A stretch of DNA of 64,000 nt, from NCBI RefSeq assembly GCF_003627755.1, contig NZ_CP032694.1:1603501-1667500 (forward strand), in the 5' to 3' direction. The DNA comes from Rhizobium jaguaris (GTDB taxonomy: Bacteria > Pseudomonadota > Alphaproteobacteria > Rhizobiales > Rhizobiaceae). The notes below the pieces were generated by a model, which saw nothing but the letters and a program-made list of their open reading frames with translations, was not told where the DNA came from and searched no databases. A program made the position numbers and the translations under genes. Shown one piece after another: positions 1-8,558 of the stretch. Within the stretch, counting starts at the first letter, position 1, and each line of letters opens with the position of its first letter.

Positions 1-154
1 GATCGACGAGAGCTGCGGCAACTTCACGCTCGTCCCATCCGGCCGCGACGGCACGTTTCGCTACTTCGGCAAAGGCGGAATGCAGTGCGAACTGGCACCA
101 GGAATAGCGATCAGGGTCGGTTTGCTCGACAGGGGGCGGCTGAATATCCATCAT
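1..154 (-). CDS. Partial hypothetical protein (N-terminus only)
   Basis: Two consecutive ATG codons (154 and 151) open a frame that runs without a stop to the left edge, giving about 51 residues beginning MMDIQPPPVEQTDPDRY. The visible part is acidic to neutral with an amphipathic helix-like stretch (FALHSAFAEVAKRAVAAGW), with no signal peptide or membrane segment. I do not recognise the family with certainty; it resembles short conserved hypothetical proteins of Rhizobiaceae. The rest of the gene lies outside the window, so function cannot be inferred. Confidence 0.6.
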   Translation of the reverse strand, partial: MMDIQPPPVEQTDPDRYSWCQFALHSAFAEVAKRAVAAGWDEREVAAALVD

Positions 155-216
155 ACCTGAAATATCGTGATAACGTGCCTAAACATCAAGGGAACCGACG
201 CGCTGAACCTTCATGT

Positions 217-239
217 AAAAACCCGCCATTGCCGGCGGG
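217..239 (-). terminator. Rho-independent terminator of the small membrane protein gene
   Basis: Read on the minus strand, a CCCGCC/GGCGGG stem with a GGCAAT loop is followed directly by TTTTT. It starts 8 bases after the stop codon of the 247-480 gene, so it most likely ends that transcript. Confidence 0.85.
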
Positions 240-246
240 CCTTCCC

Positions 247-480
247 TTATTGCTGTGCAGGTGCCGTTGCCGGCGGCGTTGACGTTGCCGGTGGCTGCGT
301 CGTGGTGGTTTGAGCCGGTGGAGTTGTTGTATTCGTCGGGCCTGTGCGAGGCCAGAGGCTCCACGCCAGTGCAGCTAGGATAATCGCCGCCAGGATAACC
401 ACCCACTGCGCCCAGGGAGGGCGGCGCGAGAGCGGTGTCGTTCTCAGGTCTGGGCTTGGCCCATTGGTATCGTTGCTCAT
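247..480 (-). CDS. Small single-pass membrane protein with Thr/Pro-rich tail
   Basis: The protein is 77 residues. A cytoplasmic N-terminus of about 22 residues (MSNDTNGPSPDLRTTPLSRR) is followed by one hydrophobic helix at about 26-43 (WVVILAAIILAALAWSLW) and a low-complexity Thr/Pro/Ala tail at 50-77, presumably periplasmic. The ATG at 480 is chosen because a strong GGAGGA ribosome-binding site lies about 10 bases upstream; the longer open frame has no such site. A terminator follows immediately, so the gene is monocistronic. Function is unknown. The Thr/Pro tail resembles wall- or envelope-spanning linkers, but that is only a resemblance. Confidence 0.7.
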   Translation of the reverse strand: MSNDTNGPSPDLRTTPLSRRPPWAQWVVILAAIILAALAWSLWPRTGPTNTTTPPAQTTTTQPPATSTPPATAPAQQ

Positions 481-775
481 GGTAATACTCCTCCACATCA
501 TAAACCTTTGGCTGCACCAAAGGTTCCGGTGATGAAGATGTGGTGTAGTATTTGCAGGTGTCTTACTGTCGACGCAGAACCGATCCTGTGAGACATGGCG
601 GCCGAAGAGCCGATTAATCTCTGCTATACCATTTTTGTCCCACAATTTAGCGAGCCCGCCGCTGCAGCGTTGTTCATCCGCCAGCAGATAAGGAATACAC
701 TTTCATAAATCGCGGTAATCGTAGTTTTTACTTCTGACATACGCCTCAATAAAAAGAAAAGTAATCCTCGCCGCT
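481..775. other. Intergenic stretch without a recognised gene
   Basis: No reading frame here has convincing coding character. The promoter of the 247-480 gene should lie in the left part. The right part is AT-rich (around 700-775) and leads into the candidate small RNA. Confidence 0.5.
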
Positions 776-855
776 TGCGTTAGATTGTGCTCACATAAAT
801 GACCCACATCACGACCTCCCCCCTGTGCCCCGTCATTATAGGCGGGGCTTTTTTT
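776..855 (+). ncRNA. Candidate small RNA with anti-Shine-Dalgarno motif
   Basis: A strong plus-strand terminator at 827-855 has no plus-strand gene in front of it, which suggests an independent short transcript. Just upstream of the stem is a pyrimidine run, CCTCCCCCC, complementary to ribosome-binding sites. This layout resembles alphaproteobacterial trans-acting sRNAs such as the suhB/alpha-r14 family. A weak promoter can be proposed: TTGCGT at 776-781 and TAAATG near 795, giving an RNA of roughly 50 nucleotides starting near 805. The 5' end is a guess and the family assignment is inference. Confidence 0.4.
827..855 (+). terminator. Orphan plus-strand rho-independent terminator
   Basis: GCCCCG (827-832) pairs with CGGGGC (843-848) and is followed by seven T residues (849-855). 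Flanking protein genes are on the minus strand and the opposite strand lacks a T run, so the signal is oriented for plus-strand transcription. Confidence 0.75.
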
Positions 856-1074
856 CTGGCCGGCTCGTAGAGGCTAGGATTTCTCAGCTTCAGCTCATTT
901 TGATATGGCAATGAGGAGTTGCCGCAGCCCTCGCGGTGCCCCTGGCGGTCAGGTCGATAGTGCCCAACAATACGACCTGACCGCCGCCCCAGCTTGCCAG
1001 GAGCCTTACCGATGCGCACCGCTTCCCGTATGGAGCGGCAGGGTCATACTGGGGTTCTTCGCTGATGCGTTCGG

Positions 1075-3290
1075 CTACCACGTGTAGCGGAGGCCGAAAT
1101 CTCCTCGAACGCCATCGCGCTCGCCGCCATCGGTGTTGCCTACCGCGAACTGATAGCCGGCCTGGGCATAGAAGCTCAGCCGGGCGTTGATCTTGGTTGT
1201 CACCCCGGCGCTTAGATCCACTCGCGTTCCTTCCTCCAGCAACGGAACCCGGTCGATGCCCGAAAACGTCGTGGTGGCCTGTGCCGCCCAATCCTGCCAT
1301 AGGTTTGCCCGCACATACGGTTGCCAGATCTGGCCACCATCGCTGACGACCGTCCAGCGGCCGCGCAGACCGATCCGCCCGCTCGCTCCTGAGGTGTCGC
1401 CGATCGCGACCTCGCCCAGTCCGTCATTGTCATCGTTGAACGAGACATGTTGCCAGACGATCTGGGCCTGTGGCTCCAGCACGAAGCCCGAACCAAGCGT
1501 TGGGATGGGAATTGGATAGCCCGCTTCCAGCGAGGCAGCGAAGCCGGCGCCATCGGTGTCGAGACTGGCATAGCGCGTGGAAGCCGAACCTTGGTAGGCT
1601 GTCCCCTGCAACACCGCTTCGAGATACCAGCCGGTCGGACCGTAGTGCGTCCAATAGGCGCCGCCAGTCCATCCATTGAGATTGATGCTACCGGTCTTTC
1701 GCAGCTCATAGTTTGTCATGGCGTCGTTAGTAACCAGGCCAGTTACGTCGACATTGGCGTGTCCGTAAGCGAAATATATGCCGGCAACGTCGCTGTGGCC
1801 GGGCAGCCATTCGCCGTGCAGGAGATCGACGCCGGCCTGAAAGCCGCCGAGGTTGCCGTCGGTGTGCGGGTCGGCGAAAGCGCGATAGTGGTTATTGATC
1901 TGCTCACCGAAAAACGCCCCCAGACGGAACTGGTCCGGCTCCCGCCGTTACCCTGACCATCTCCGATCGCAAGCGTGTCGCCAATGCGCTCGTGCAAAGT
2001 GCCGAGCGTGGCGAGGCCGAGCTGCCGGGCAGTCGGCTGCACCGCGCCGTAAGTTGCAATCTCTGGCCCGATGATCGGGTATTCGCCCGGCGGCAGTACC
2101 GGCGGCAAATCCTCTGGCAACGCATCTGGCGGCAACTCGTCCGGCGGCGTGATCGGCCCATTCCCGCCATCACCTCCATTGGTTCCATTGCCACCATTGC
2201 CGCTCTCACCACCGTTACCGCCTTCGCCGCCGTCGCCGCCGCCCCCAAGAAAGGTCGAACGAAGGAACCAGTCGTTCGGATTGCCGCCATCGACGCCGCC
2301 GCGAAAGAGACGATAGTCGAAGGCTCCGCCGCGCACCTCGCTTCCTAACGTGAAGGCGCCATCATCCGTAGTGCCTCCGTTGGTTGCATCAACCACCAGG
2401 ATGCCATTTGCCACCGTGTAGGCGCCGGGACTGTTCGGGCCGGGGGTGATGAACAGAAGCGTGTCGCCGGTGGCGTGGGCCGCGCCGTCGATGGTGACCG
2501 TGCCGCCATCGATGACGAGCTTGTCCGACGCCGAGTTGTCATCTCCGAGATCCGTTCTCAGGTAGATGGAGCCGTCTTGGCCATTGTAGGGTCCGAATAC
2601 GGTGAGTTCGTTGCCGACGCTATTGGCGTCGCTGTTCGTAATGATAATCCTGCCGGCATTGTCGATCGCGCCTGCGGTCATCCCGTTCGGTGTCGCACGA
2701 CCCGACATGTTGAGCGTACCGTTGGATGCGATGACGAACTTCGCAAGGCTTCCTGTGGAGGCATTCGTGAAGTTGATTGTGCCGCCGCCGATGACGCCGA
2801 CATCGACGATCGGTCTATTGGCCGGATCGTCGATCACGAAACCGGTGCCATGAACCGTCATGACGGTGCTGTTCTCCAAGCTCAACAGATAATTCGGCGC
2901 GGCGAAAATGAGCTGACCAATCGATTGGCTATTCTGGTCGCGGACCGTCGTGTTGGCTGTGAGGCCGGTAAAGTATGCGGTTACGAGCGGGACCCCAGCA
3001 CCACTGCCGGACGCGGGCACCCAGTTATTTTGGTTGTTCCACTGATTTGTCCCCGTTCCGCCGACCCATGCCTGCGGAGCCAATGTGGTCCCGAACGGCG
3101 CTACCGGCACCTGCTGCGCCGAGGCCGGTACGGAAAGCCCGAGCGATGCGACAAGAGGCAAGACAGAGATCCACGGAAGCAGGCATCGCCGCGGTATGGA
3201 AGCCACCACTGGCAATCCGTGGCGATGGCTGTGTGCATTGAAAAATCCGCGATTATTGAAACAGAATGCCCTGAAACCTAGTTCACGCAT
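1075..3290 (-). pseudogene. Autotransporter (type Va) with C-terminal beta-barrel, frameshifted
   Basis: The first frame (3290 to about 1912) encodes an extended signal peptide (cleavage near ASA|QQ, residue 58), then a beta-helical passenger of short repeated strands such as GGGTINF and NGTLNMSG. A Gly/Asn-rich linker (about 349-378) and a Pro-rich hinge (380-405) follow. After residue 460 (WGRF) homology continues only in another frame as FGEQINNHYRAFADPHTDGN, with a barrel ending in FGLRYTW, the aromatic-terminated last strand typical of autotransporters. The switch falls at a run of five T on the coding strand (A at 1910-1914); one extra T would restore a product of about 738 residues. 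It is either a real null allele, a phase-variable run or a sequencing error. No passenger enzyme domain is recognised. Confidence 0.8.
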
Positions 3291-3792
3291 GCTGGTCCGC
3301 CCCCGGACTACGTCGCGACGACTCTAAAATCGCCGCGCGCCTTCGTGCTTCGGATGCGCATTGCGCTACCCACCGTACTCGTCTTTGGCAGCAGAATGCG
3401 GGTTGTACAATTAAAGATAGCATTTGCAGGAAATGCGCCTGCGTACAATCTTTATTAGAAAACACTTTTGCAATATGATTTGTCGATCGCTGTTGCCGTC
3501 GCGTCACAGTGATCGACGCCACTCTCCTTTGGGACGTGTCTGTGCCAGGACAGAGCGCGCGCGGCCAAACTGGCCCGACTGACTTTCGAGGTGAGCGATG
3601 GCGTGAGGCCAATGCAGCTCTACAGTGCCGGACCTCCAATTCTTCGGGACGGTGCAGTGCGCGTTGATCTGGCGCTTCGTCCTGCGAACTTCAAGCCGAG
3701 CGACCGCTCGCCAGCCGAACAGGGTCCCGGCCTCAGGGTCGAGGTGGCTAACAAGTTCAGAGGAAATTTGATTGGGAGTTCAAGGAGATAAA
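3291..3792. other. Promoter region of the autotransporter and flank of tRNA-Pro
   Basis: About 500 bases without a credible gene. The left part must carry the autotransporter promoter; an AT-rich block around 3410-3480 includes the 17-bp element described separately. The right part (3590-3790) has open frames on both strands, but none has a clear start site or family resemblance. Confidence 0.5.
3446..3462 (-). promoter_or_regulatory. 17-bp element shared with the exporter promoter
   Basis: The minus-strand sequence TTTTCTAATAAAGATTG lies about 155 bases upstream of the autotransporter start. It recurs exactly at 13271-13287, about 85 bases upstream of the Wza-like exporter gene and in the same orientation relative to the gene. 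A common regulator site is inferred; chance is not excluded because the element is AT-rich. Confidence 0.35.
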
Positions 3793-3869
<77 letters not shown>

Positions 3870-4004
3870 ACCTGCCGAAAAGGCTTGTTTCGTTTATGGT
3901 TTCGGCCTTCAGGATGCAAGTGGAAAATGCGATCGTCGGAATAATAATGGAACAAACGGCGCCGGAAGGCTGCTGCCATGTCCGTTCTCGCCAAGTTTCG
4001 CACC

Positions 4005-4042
4005 ATGATCGAGGGCTTAACTTTTGTTTGGCCCCCGATCAT
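4005..4042 (-). terminator. Hairpin downstream of the nuclease-like gene
   Basis: ATGATCG...CGATCAT with adjoining GGGC/GCCC forms a long, slightly imperfect stem around an A/T-rich 14-nt loop, 4 bases after the stop codon of the 4047-4721 gene. There is no T run on the minus strand, so it may be a processing or rho-linked 3' structure rather than a simple intrinsic terminator. Confidence 0.4.
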
Positions 4043-4046
4043 TGAT

Positions 4047-4721
4047 TCAGCCGCACCACGACGCGGTCTGCCCCGTCCAATGGCGGGCCAGCCCCTCAGC
4101 TACCAGCCGATCGCCAATGGACCGGCCGGCGCGCATCGCGATGCGGTACACGCCGCCATGCTGATCGTCACCGCGCCCACTGGCGGAGAGCACGAAAGTG
4201 TCGTCGTTGAGAAGCGCTTGCAGCCGCAGTTTGGCGGCGGTGGCTTTTTGCCGTTCGCCGACGCAATGCGATGGCTCGATATCGGGCACGTCAATGTCCG
4301 CCAGACGGATTTTGACTCCATTCTGCCAGAAAGTGTTGCCGTCGACGACGCAGTTCATGCCGGTTTCGCCGCCGCACAGGCCGAATCGCCCGCTGGCTTC
4401 AGGCGGGGCAGCGGCAGGTCTCCGGTCTGCCGGCACCGCTACGGGAATGACTTGGGGAGGGACCGGCAGCGTTGAAGCCGGCCGTTCGGGAACGACGGCA
4501 GCCGTTCTTATTTTCGGCTTGGCAGTCGGCAACGGCGCATCCACCGGCACATGCCGAACGCCGATGGCGCCGGCATAGGCCTGCAATGACGGCATATCTC
4601 TGCGATGCTGATAGGCGAAAATACCCGCCACGGCCGCTAGACCGACTATGCTCCATAGCCACATCGAATTGCCCGCTTTGGACTGTGGCTTGCGCCGCGC
4701 GCGCCGTTTCGCTTTTGCCAT
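4047..4721 (-). CDS. Membrane-anchored thermonuclease (SNase-fold) family protein
   Basis: The protein is 224 residues. A very basic N-terminus (MAKAKRRARRKPQSK) precedes one membrane helix at about 20-37, a Pro/Ala-rich spacer, and a C-terminal staphylococcal-nuclease-like (SNc) domain from about 120. The domain carries VVDGNTFWQNGVKIRLADIDVPD-type strands and a late GDRLVAEGLARHW helix. The Arg of the RLADID motif is kept, but the position after VP is Asp instead of the usual catalytic Glu, so activity is uncertain. Four Cys residues could form periplasmic disulfides. Such proteins are common in rhizobia. Whether it cleaves nucleic acid in the periplasm cannot be told from sequence. Confidence 0.75.
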   Translation of the reverse strand: MAKAKRRARRKPQSKAGNSMWLWSIVGLAAVAGIFAYQHRRDMPSLQAYAGAIGVRHVPVDAPLPTAKPKIRTAAVVPERPASTLPVPPQVIPVAVPADRRPAAAPPEASGRFGLCGGETGMNCVVDGNTFWQNGVKIRLADIDVPDIEPSHCVGERQKATAAKLRLQALLNDDTFVLSASGRGDDQHGGVYRIAMRAGRSIGDRLVAEGLARHWTGQTASWCG

Positions 4722-4812
4722 GGCTTCATTCCTCGATTACGAGGGAATTATCGCCAAGATTTCTTACCGATCCGTTGGCTTTCCGGTTGTCGGCTTTGTG
4801 CCGGACCCTTCT

Positions 4813-5199
4813 TCACTTCGTGGCGGCTGCCGCAGGCTTCAGCTTGACCGCCATTGTGACCTGGCCGCGCACCGTCAGCTTCGGCCCGCGGCCGTCGATA
4901 TTGATGACATCGGTGTTGCTGGTGAGGCCGTTGATCTGGCAATCATCCGCGATGGTGTCGAGCAGCGCGGCGCAGTTGGTGGCGGCAATCCGATAGAAGG
5001 ATTTGATCGCATCCTGCTGCTGTTTTTCGTCGTTGCCATCAGCGATCGGAATGGAGAGCGATATCCCGGATTGCACAGAAATATAGCCATCGGGAATCGG
5101 GTGGGGATTGCGCAACGGCAATGCCGAAAGGGACTGTGAAAAGGCCGGCGCCGCCGCGCCGAGCAGGAGCAGTGCCGCCGAGATCATACGCTTGTTCAT
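4813..5199 (-). CDS. Secreted conserved hypothetical protein
   Basis: The protein is 128 residues. A clear Sec signal peptide (MNKRMISAALLLLGAAAPAFS, cleavage near residue 21) precedes a mature domain of about 105 residues with two Cys (TNCAALL and DDCQIN), likely a disulfide. The C-terminus has alternating hydrophobic strands (KLTVRGQVTMAVKLK), suggesting a small beta-rich periplasmic protein. The ATG at 5199 is preferred over an upstream start because it places the signal peptide at the N-terminus and has a GGAGA site about 10 bases upstream. Family and function are not recognised. Confidence 0.7.
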   Translation of the reverse strand: MNKRMISAALLLLGAAAPAFSQSLSALPLRNPHPIPDGYISVQSGISLSIPIADGNDEKQQQDAIKSFYRIAATNCAALLDTIADDCQINGLTSNTDVINIDGRGPKLTVRGQVTMAVKLKPAAAATK

Positions 5200-5457
5200 C
5201 AGCAGGTCTCCGTTTCTTCGGCTCCTTTTGTCACGTTCCGATGAAGGCTTGGTGATTGCGTAACTTAAAATTGAAGTATCGTGAAGATCGAGGCGCATAT
5301 TCCGCGAATCAGCAATGCTTCAACATTAAAGGCCGCATCCACAAAACCTTCCTTGCCAAGCCCCCGAGCAAAGCGCATAGTCACGTTATATTTCGTCGGT
5401 TTAAATGCGGGCACCGGCGAGTGTGTTTGCGTCTGCCCGACGGACGAGGCGGCGCTT

Positions 5458-5670
5458 ATGTTGGAAACCTCCATCCATCCTCAGGATTTACCCTTGTTTT
5501 CTGACGATTTGGATCGTTTGGAAAAGGTGTTGGATGCCGTCTGCGAGGATCGCGGCATCAGTTTCCGCAGCCGTGAAGCCGAGCGTCTCGGCGCGCTGAT
5601 CATCCAGCTCTATCGCCAGGGCGTGAAGGAAGACGCGAAGCTTCTCGCGCTTGCGAGAGCCTATCTCTGA
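5458..5670 (+). CDS. Small conserved hypothetical protein (70 aa)
   Basis: The encoded protein is helical, acidic and soluble: MLETSIHPQDLPLFSDDLDR, then a predicted long helix (LEKVLDAVCEDRGISFRSRE) and a C-terminal helix ending LLALARAYL. An in-frame upstream start at 5281 would give 129 residues, but that extension looks non-coding in composition, so the ATG at 5458 is chosen. This fold and size match short rhizobial proteins of unknown function that probably act as small adaptors or regulators; that role is only a guess. It stands alone between two unrelated genes. Confidence 0.65.
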   Translation: MLETSIHPQDLPLFSDDLDRLEKVLDAVCEDRGISFRSREAERLGALIIQLYRQGVKEDAKLLALARAYL

Positions 5671-5884
5671 CGCCTCCGCCGTCAGCTCTCTAATCGATTT
5701 AAGCCGATTTCACATAGCAGCAATGATGCTTTGTGCCTGTTCGAATCCTTTTCGCTACCCTATATTTGCTGCATCGCACAAACAGAGTCGACTGCTCGAT
5801 TTGCTTACCCCTGCGGGGTTGATGTGCGGCCGCCGCCCACCAAACAAAATCAACAACGGCGGGCGCGGATAATTTGAAAGGTCC

Positions 5885-6910
5885 ATGATGAATTTCAAAG
5901 TTCCGAGCCGGCTTCGCCGTCTGCTCGTTGATTCCGTCGAGTTGCCACAGCTCAAATTTCCCATGACACGGCCGCATTCGCAGCCGGCGCGCCGGCGTGT
6001 ATCCACGCAACTGGTACCGCAGCGTCTGACGGAGGTCTTGTGGTTCGGGCGCAATCCTGGCGACCTGCGCATGCTGGAATATGTGCCGCCCGGCGTCGAA
6101 GGTCCGATGCCGCTTGTTGTCGTCTTGCATGGCTGTCACCAGAATGCCGAGGATTTTGATCGCGCCAGCGGTTGGACCGCCTTGGCGCGCCAGCATGGTT
6201 TCGCCGTCCTCTACGCCGTGCAGAAGCCCTCCAACAACGCCAATCTCTGTTTCAATTGGTTCCGCCCGAGCCTGGTGACACGCGATCGCGGCGAACTGGG
6301 TTCGATCCGCGAGATGATCGATTTCAGCCGCCAGCTACACAAAATCGATAGCACCAAGATCTTCGTCATGGGCCTGTCGGCCGGCGGCGCCATGGCTTCG
6401 GCGCTGCTTGCCACCTATCCGGAGCTCTTCGCAGCCGGTGCCATCATCGGCGGCCTGCCTTTCGGCGCCGCCCGCGATGCCATGTCCGCGCTGGACGTAA
6501 TGAAGAGAGCTGCCGCGCGCCCGGCCGACAAATGGGCGGAACTCGTCCGCGAAGCCTCGCCGGATGCCCCCCGCTTTCCGGCAATCTCCATCTGGCACGG
6601 GACCGATGACGACGTCGTGTCGTTTGGCAATGCCGAAGCGTCGGTGGCGCAGTGGCTGGCCGTACACGAGCGTCCGCAGACCAAGGGTCGGTTGCGCTTG
6701 TTCGAGGGCGGCGAGCGGCGCGAATGGCGTAACGACTATGGCGATAAGGTGCTGGAGTTGGTGACCCTGAATGACTTCGGCCACGGCTTGCCGATCGGCC
6801 CTGTCGTCGAAGGCAGGGAGCCGGCCAATGATACCGAGCGCTTCATTTTGCCTGCCGCTATCTCCGCACCCGCGGAACTGGTTCGGAGCTGGGGGCTGGC
6901 TAAGGTGTAG
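5885..6910 (+). CDS. PHB depolymerase family esterase (alpha/beta hydrolase)
   Basis: The protein is 341 residues of the esterase_PHB/LpqC family. The oxyanion region VVLHGCHQNAEDFD is followed by a lipase box GLSAGGAMA (nucleophile Ser near residue 163), an Asp in WHGTDDDVVSF and a His in NDFGHGLPIG, completing the catalytic triad. There is no signal peptide, so the enzyme is probably cytoplasmic. Family members hydrolyse short polyhydroxyalkanoate oligomers or aromatic esters such as feruloyl esters; the substrate cannot be chosen here. Two adjacent ATG codons (5885, 5888) start the frame behind a GAAAGG site. The gene is monocistronic. Confidence 0.85.
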   Translation: MMNFKVPSRLRRLLVDSVELPQLKFPMTRPHSQPARRRVSTQLVPQRLTEVLWFGRNPGDLRMLEYVPPGVEGPMPLVVVLHGCHQNAEDFDRASGWTALARQHGFAVLYAVQKPSNNANLCFNWFRPSLVTRDRGELGSIREMIDFSRQLHKIDSTKIFVMGLSAGGAMASALLATYPELFAAGAIIGGLPFGAARDAMSALDVMKRAAARPADKWAELVREASPDAPRFPAISIWHGTDDDVVSFGNAEASVAQWLAVHERPQTKGRLRLFEGGERREWRNDYGDKVLELVTLNDFGHGLPIGPVVEGREPANDTERFILPAAISAPAELVRSWGLAKV

Positions 6911-6966
6911 CGCCGAGACGCTCAGCCTAAATCGGTTGGGGAAAACCCGCCTTCAATGCGCGGATT

Positions 6967-7257
6967 TCAATCGTCGTTGGTGGCGTTGAGGTTTTCCGGC
7001 CGGATGCCGCCGTCTTCTGCCCAATGCTTGAAGCGAATGCCGGCGCCGCCGGCTTCGTCGCTTCCGCTGGCCATGAACGATATCCCCCGGGCTTCGAGAA
7101 CGGAACGAACCGCGACAAGCGCTTTTGCTTCCGCCGAACTGACGTCAGTCTCCAGCGCTTCAATGGTTGTCACGGGCAGCTTGCTCTCAATGGCAAGCGT
7201 TTCTGTTGTCAGTCCGAGCATGGCGCGTGCGCCGCGTAATTGCGCTGATGTGATCAT
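6967..7257 (-). CDS. Small HTH (XRE-like) transcriptional regulator
   Basis: The protein is 96 residues. The N-terminal half reads as a helix-turn-helix: MITSAQLRGARAMLGLTTET, then a recognition-type segment with LPVTTIEALE. The C-terminal part (residues 50-80) has the RSVLEARGISFM motif found in short rhizobial XRE-type regulators. It probably binds DNA as a dimer. No target can be named; the neighbouring esterase is convergent and the polysaccharide locus lies just upstream. A near-perfect inverted repeat at 7280-7302 sits in its promoter and could be its own operator (inference). Confidence 0.75.
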   Translation of the reverse strand: MITSAQLRGARAMLGLTTETLAIESKLPVTTIEALETDVSSAEAKALVAVRSVLEARGISFMASGSDEAGGAGIRFKHWAEDGGIRPENLNATNDD

Positions 7258-7279
7258 GACTCAAATTTAGCGCATAAAC

Positions 7280-7302
7280 CTGAAAATCGGAACCGATTTC
7301 AG
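7280..7302. repeat. Inverted repeat in the HTH gene promoter
   Basis: CTGAAAATCGG and CCGATTTCAG face each other across AA. The site lies 23 bases upstream of the HTH regulator start and behind the 3' end of the polysaccharide operon, so it may be an operator or a transcript-end structure. Confidence 0.4.
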
Positions 7303-7352
7303 GCAGGAATCCTGTGCGAACCTGAATTGGTGCTGCATTCTTCCCTCATCCC

Positions 7353-8558
7353 TCAGGAAGCGCTGCGTAACACCATTTTCTCCGGCGTTCTTAGGATGTT
7401 AGGAACGCGATAGCCAAGCAATTCGAAGTAGATTTCCTCGGTCGCATCGGCCATGCCGGCGAGCGTATAGCCGTCCTTGCGCAGCCGCGCCTCGGCGGTG
7501 AAGCTTCGCAGCAATTTGGGGTCGGCAAAGCGCGTCATCGCTGCGACCAGTTCCGAGGAATCGTCGCTATTGGCGACGATGAAGCCGTTCTTACCGGGTT
7601 CGATCACCGTGCGCGCGCCGCCGACATCGGTCAGCAGCAACGGTTTGCCGCCGGCGGCAGCTTCCAGCATGACATAGGACATGGCCTCGTAGCGGCTCGG
7701 CATAACGACGACATCGAAGGCATCGACCGCGGTGGCGCCGGGAATAGCGCCATCAAGGTGCGCGCGATTTTCGAGGCCGGCGGCCTTGATCATGTCGCTG
7801 ACGGTGTCGGCCAGTCCGCCGATCCCGATCATCAGCAGGTGTGCTTGCGGCAGGGTCTTGGCTATGCGGGCAAAAGCTTCGACAAGCCGCTCCGGCGCTT
7901 TCTGTGGCGTCAGCCGGCCGACGAAACCGAAAAGCAGCGCGTCCTGCGGTATTCCGTAGCGTGCACGGATGGCGGCGCGTTGACCGGATGGCGGCGCGCT
8001 GACGCCGTTGACGACGATCCGCAGCCGTTCCTCGGGAATTCCGAGCGACAGCGCGTGATTATATTCATCGCGGGACACGCAGATCAGGCGGTCGGACAGC
8101 CAGGCGCCGAGCAGTCTCTCAATGCCGCCATAGATCATCCGACCCCTAGGCCCGAGCGTCGGATCCATGGTGCGGAAAGCATGCGGCGTGTAAATCACGG
8201 GGATATGCGGACCCGGCAATCTCAGCCGCGTCAGCGCTCCAGCCTTGGAACTGTGGCCGTGAATCAGATGGAAGGGCCCATGCCGGGCAACAATCTTGCG
8301 AATTTGCCACCAAGCGGTGACATCCCATGGTCCCGGCGCGCGCCGCATGGCGAGGGGGATGACACTGTCGAGGCCCATACCCTCCAATTCAGCGACGAAA
8401 GCGGCTTCGGCACGCACCGGCGAATAGATCGCCGTCACCGAATGGCCGCGACGCTGCATGGCTAGACAGAGATCGAGGAAATGCCGCCCGGAACCGCCGC
8501 CGCTTGGTTCGAGAACTTGCAGCAGCGACAGGCGTTTGATGCCGACATTGATGGTCAC
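7353..8558 (-). CDS. GT4-family glycosyltransferase of the polysaccharide locus
   Basis: The protein is 401 residues with a GT-B fold. The N-terminal acceptor domain (LLQVLEPSGGGSGRHFLDL) contains a Gly-rich loop, and the C-terminal nucleotide-sugar domain begins GFVGRLTPQKAPERL. The GT4 E-x7-E motif lies in SRYEAMSYVMLEAAAGG. It transfers a sugar from an NDP-donor to the lipid-linked repeat unit at the cytoplasmic membrane face. A GTG start at 8558 is chosen: its GTGA overlaps the TGA stop of the preceding gene (8555-9817), indicating translational coupling. It is the last gene of the operon. The sugar and linkage are not predictable. Confidence 0.85.
   Translation of the reverse strand: MTINVGIKRLSLLQVLEPSGGGSGRHFLDLCLAMQRRGHSVTAIYSPVRAEAAFVAELEGMGLDSVIPLAMRRAPGPWDVTAWWQIRKIVARHGPFHLIHGHSSKAGALTRLRLPGPHIPVIYTPHAFRTMDPTLGPRGRMIYGGIERLLGAWLSDRLICVSRDEYNHALSLGIPEERLRIVVNGVSAPPSGQRAAIRARYGIPQDALLFGFVGRLTPQKAPERLVEAFARIAKTLPQAHLLMIGIGGLADTVSDMIKAAGLENRAHLDGAIPGATAVDAFDVVVMPSRYEAMSYVMLEAAAGGKPLLLTDVGGARTVIEPGKNGFIVANSDDSSELVAAMTRFADPKLLRSFTAEARLRKDGYTLAGMADATEEIYFELLGYRVPNILRTPEKMVLRSAS

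Noticed and set aside
2475..3281. Long plus-strand frame across the autotransporter passenger
   Set aside because: It is the antisense shadow of the passenger, which shows a clear signal peptide and beta-helix pattern on the minus strand.
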